Positions 62,936 through 64,000 of a stretch of 64,000 nt of DNA are shown here, one piece after another. The stretch is from Mucilaginibacter sp. Its GTDB lineage: Bacteria > Bacteroidota > Bacteroidia > Sphingobacteriales > Sphingobacteriaceae. The DNA lies in the NCBI RefSeq assembly GCF_028288225.1, contig NZ_JAQBOC010000018.1, positions 1 to 64,000 of the forward strand, written 5' to 3'. The notes under the pieces are model-generated. The model saw nothing but the letters and a program-made list of their open reading frames with translations. It had not been told where the DNA came from and did no database searches. Position 1 is the stretch's first letter. The number at the start of each line of letters is the position of its first letter. The translations under genes and the position numbers were made by a program.

Positions 62936-63724
62936 CTACGCATTCGCCAAAGCCCTGTCAAGATGCACATATCCCCCATCAACATATATCAATTGCCCGG
63001 TTGTATGGCTTGATCTTTCTGACAGTAAAAAGATAGCGGTATTTGCTATTTCTTCGGTAGTGGTCATCCGGCTTCCTAATGGGATCTTTGATTCAATTTC
63101 CTTTAGCTTTTCCTGCGGATTTGATAAAGTTTTTATCCAGGTCTCATATAGCGGCGTCCAGCATTCAGCAACAACTATTGCATTTACCCTTATTCCGTAT
63201 TTCAAAAGTTCAACTGCCCATTCGCGTGTTAATGCATTCCGGCCGCCGTTTGCCGCCGCATATGCGGATGTGTTTCCCTGTCCTGTATCTGCAGTTTTTG
63301 AGGTAATATTCAATATAGCTCCCTTTGATTTTTTTAAAGCAGGCAATGCAAAATGTGCCATCAGGTAATAATGAACAAGATTTTTATGCAGCGAAGCCAT
63401 AAATTGTTCATAATTGCCATTTTCAAGTCCTACACCATCATTTACACCTGCATTGTTAACAAGACCTTCAATCCGGCCAAAATGTTGCAGAACCTCGTTT
63501 ACTGCCTTTTCGCACGCAGCCGGATCGGTAAGCTCTGCAACAACCTGGTGAACTTTTCCTCCGGCTGCTTCAACTTCATGTACAACAACCATGTTATCTG
63601 CCTCAGTCCTGCCCACAATAACCGGGATAGCCCCTTCTGCTGCTAGTACCTTTACTATTCCTGCGCCTATGCCCTTAGCGCCACCGGTTACTACTATTAC
63701 TTTATTTGTTAATTGTAAATTCAT
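62936..63724 (-). CDS. SDR-family dehydrogenase, probable L-fucose dehydrogenase
   Basis: A 262-residue short-chain dehydrogenase: VIVVTGGAKGIGAGIVK (cofactor loop), LVNNAGVNDG, and the active site ITSKTADTGQGNTSAYAAANGG, where Ser, Tyr and the nearby polar residues differ from the usual YxxxK (here YAAANGG). That AYAAANGG signature is typical of the L-fucose-dehydrogenase-like group. It would oxidise fucose to the lactone opened by the next gene. The Lys-to-Asn change is a point to check. Confidence 0.75.
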   Translation of the reverse strand: MNLQLTNKVIVVTGGAKGIGAGIVKVLAAEGAIPVIVGRTEADNMVVVHEVEAAGGKVHQVVAELTDPAACEKAVNEVLQHFGRIEGLVNNAGVNDGVGLENGNYEQFMASLHKNLVHYYLMAHFALPALKKSKGAILNITSKTADTGQGNTSAYAAANGGRNALTREWAVELLKYGIRVNAIVVAECWTPLYETWIKTLSNPQEKLKEIESKIPLGSRMTTTEEIANTAIFLLSERSSHTTGQLIYVDGGYVHLDRALANA

Positions 63725-63787
63725 ATTATTAAAGTTTAAATTACACTCGCCTCACCCTGTCTTCTCCAAAGGAGAGGATTCAATTTA

Positions 63788-64000
63788 TTAATGGCTGCCA
63801 ACCATTTCCAATTTCTTAACTCTCAAATTTGTCGTCGCGAAATAGAGTATGTATGAAAAGCATACAATTGGCACCAGGTAAGCAAATTTAATATTACTTG
63901 CATCTGAAACCAGGCCCATTATCGGCGGAATTGTTGCACCACCCACTATTCCCATTATTATTAATGATGACCCAAGCTTGGTTTTTTGCCCCAGACCCCT
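63788..64000 (-). CDS. FucP-type sugar:H+ symporter, 3' end only
   Basis: The C-terminal 70 codons of a major-facilitator sugar permease, cut by the window edge. GQKTKLGSSLIIMGIVGG, then IPPIMGLVSDASNI and AYLVPIVCFSYILYF match the FucP/GluP family. It is the upstream gene of the fucose-type cluster and would bring in the sugar. The 63-base gap to the dehydrogenase contains only a short spacer. Confidence 0.8.
   Translation of the reverse strand, partial: RGLGQKTKLGSSLIIMGIVGGATIPPIMGLVSDASNIKFAYLVPIVCFSYILYFATTNLRVKKLEMVGSH

Overview
The window reads as chromosomal DNA of a Bacteroidetes, most likely a Sphingobacteriaceae close to Mucilaginibacter or Pedobacter. This rests on the MurF-Alr fusion, the TlpA-like, S41 and two-component-propeller proteins, DUF2961, sugar MFS proteins, near absence of Shine-Dalgarno sequences, some TAnnTTTG-type promoter boxes, and many short dispersed palindromic repeats. 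The assignment comes from family recognition, not from a search.

Bases 1-30400 are accessory and repeat-rich. From the left: a RepA-like ATPase (522-1913) and an orphan hypothetical suggest the tail of an integrated element. Then comes a divergent pair: a 1299-residue Cap4/DUF4297-like nuclease fused to a STAND NTPase, and a DUF4209 (HEPN-type RNxxxHG) protein. The pair is bracketed by two inverted copies of a structured repeat whose stem shows compensatory changes. A 58-residue superinfection-immunity-type membrane protein follows. Next is a mixed block: S41 peptidase, hydrolases, a DHFR-like protein, and an ArsR/SRPBCC/VOC operon. It is interleaved with three copies of a palindromic element built on TTCAAGC-N5-GCTTGAA and a second family built on CTGTCCGTAG/CTACGGACAG. 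Further right are a 1116-residue NACHT NTPase, propeller and BNR-repeat proteins, and a membrane-anchored OmpR-type regulator. A tight three-gene operon then runs N6-adenine methylase, BsuBI/PstI-type N-terminal domain fused to an SMC-like ATPase, and a DUF4276 TOPRIM-like protein; I read it as a PARIS-like or R-M-hybrid defence system. It abuts tRNA-Leu(UAA) and tRNA-Gly(GCC).

Bases 30900-64000 are mostly core chromosome: recX, murF-alr, DUF502, two paralogous Tet-type MFS pumps, a TlpA-type thiol-disulfide protein, a six-hairpin glycosidase, a LOG-type protein, an SSS transporter, recR, a glycosyltransferase, a RelE-type toxin-antitoxin pair, an SDR, a Kir channel, trpDFBA, tsaC-like, yceI, a Rieske oxygenase, a large TPR protein, an HTH/membrane protein, and a retropepsin-PDZ protein. 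The right edge holds a fucose-type oxidative cluster (fucP-like, dehydrogenase, lactonase-like amidohydrolase, GH172/DUF2961).

The clearest undescribed regulatory element is upstream of trpD: a 15-codon leader ORF with three consecutive Trp codons, alternative pairing segments and a perfect 10-bp terminator with eight T. This is classical ribosome-mediated trp attenuation in a Bacteroidetes setting. trpE, trpG and trpC are not next to it. The strongest candidates for new defence biology are the methylase/ATPase/TOPRIM operon and the nuclease-STAND/DUF4209 pair.
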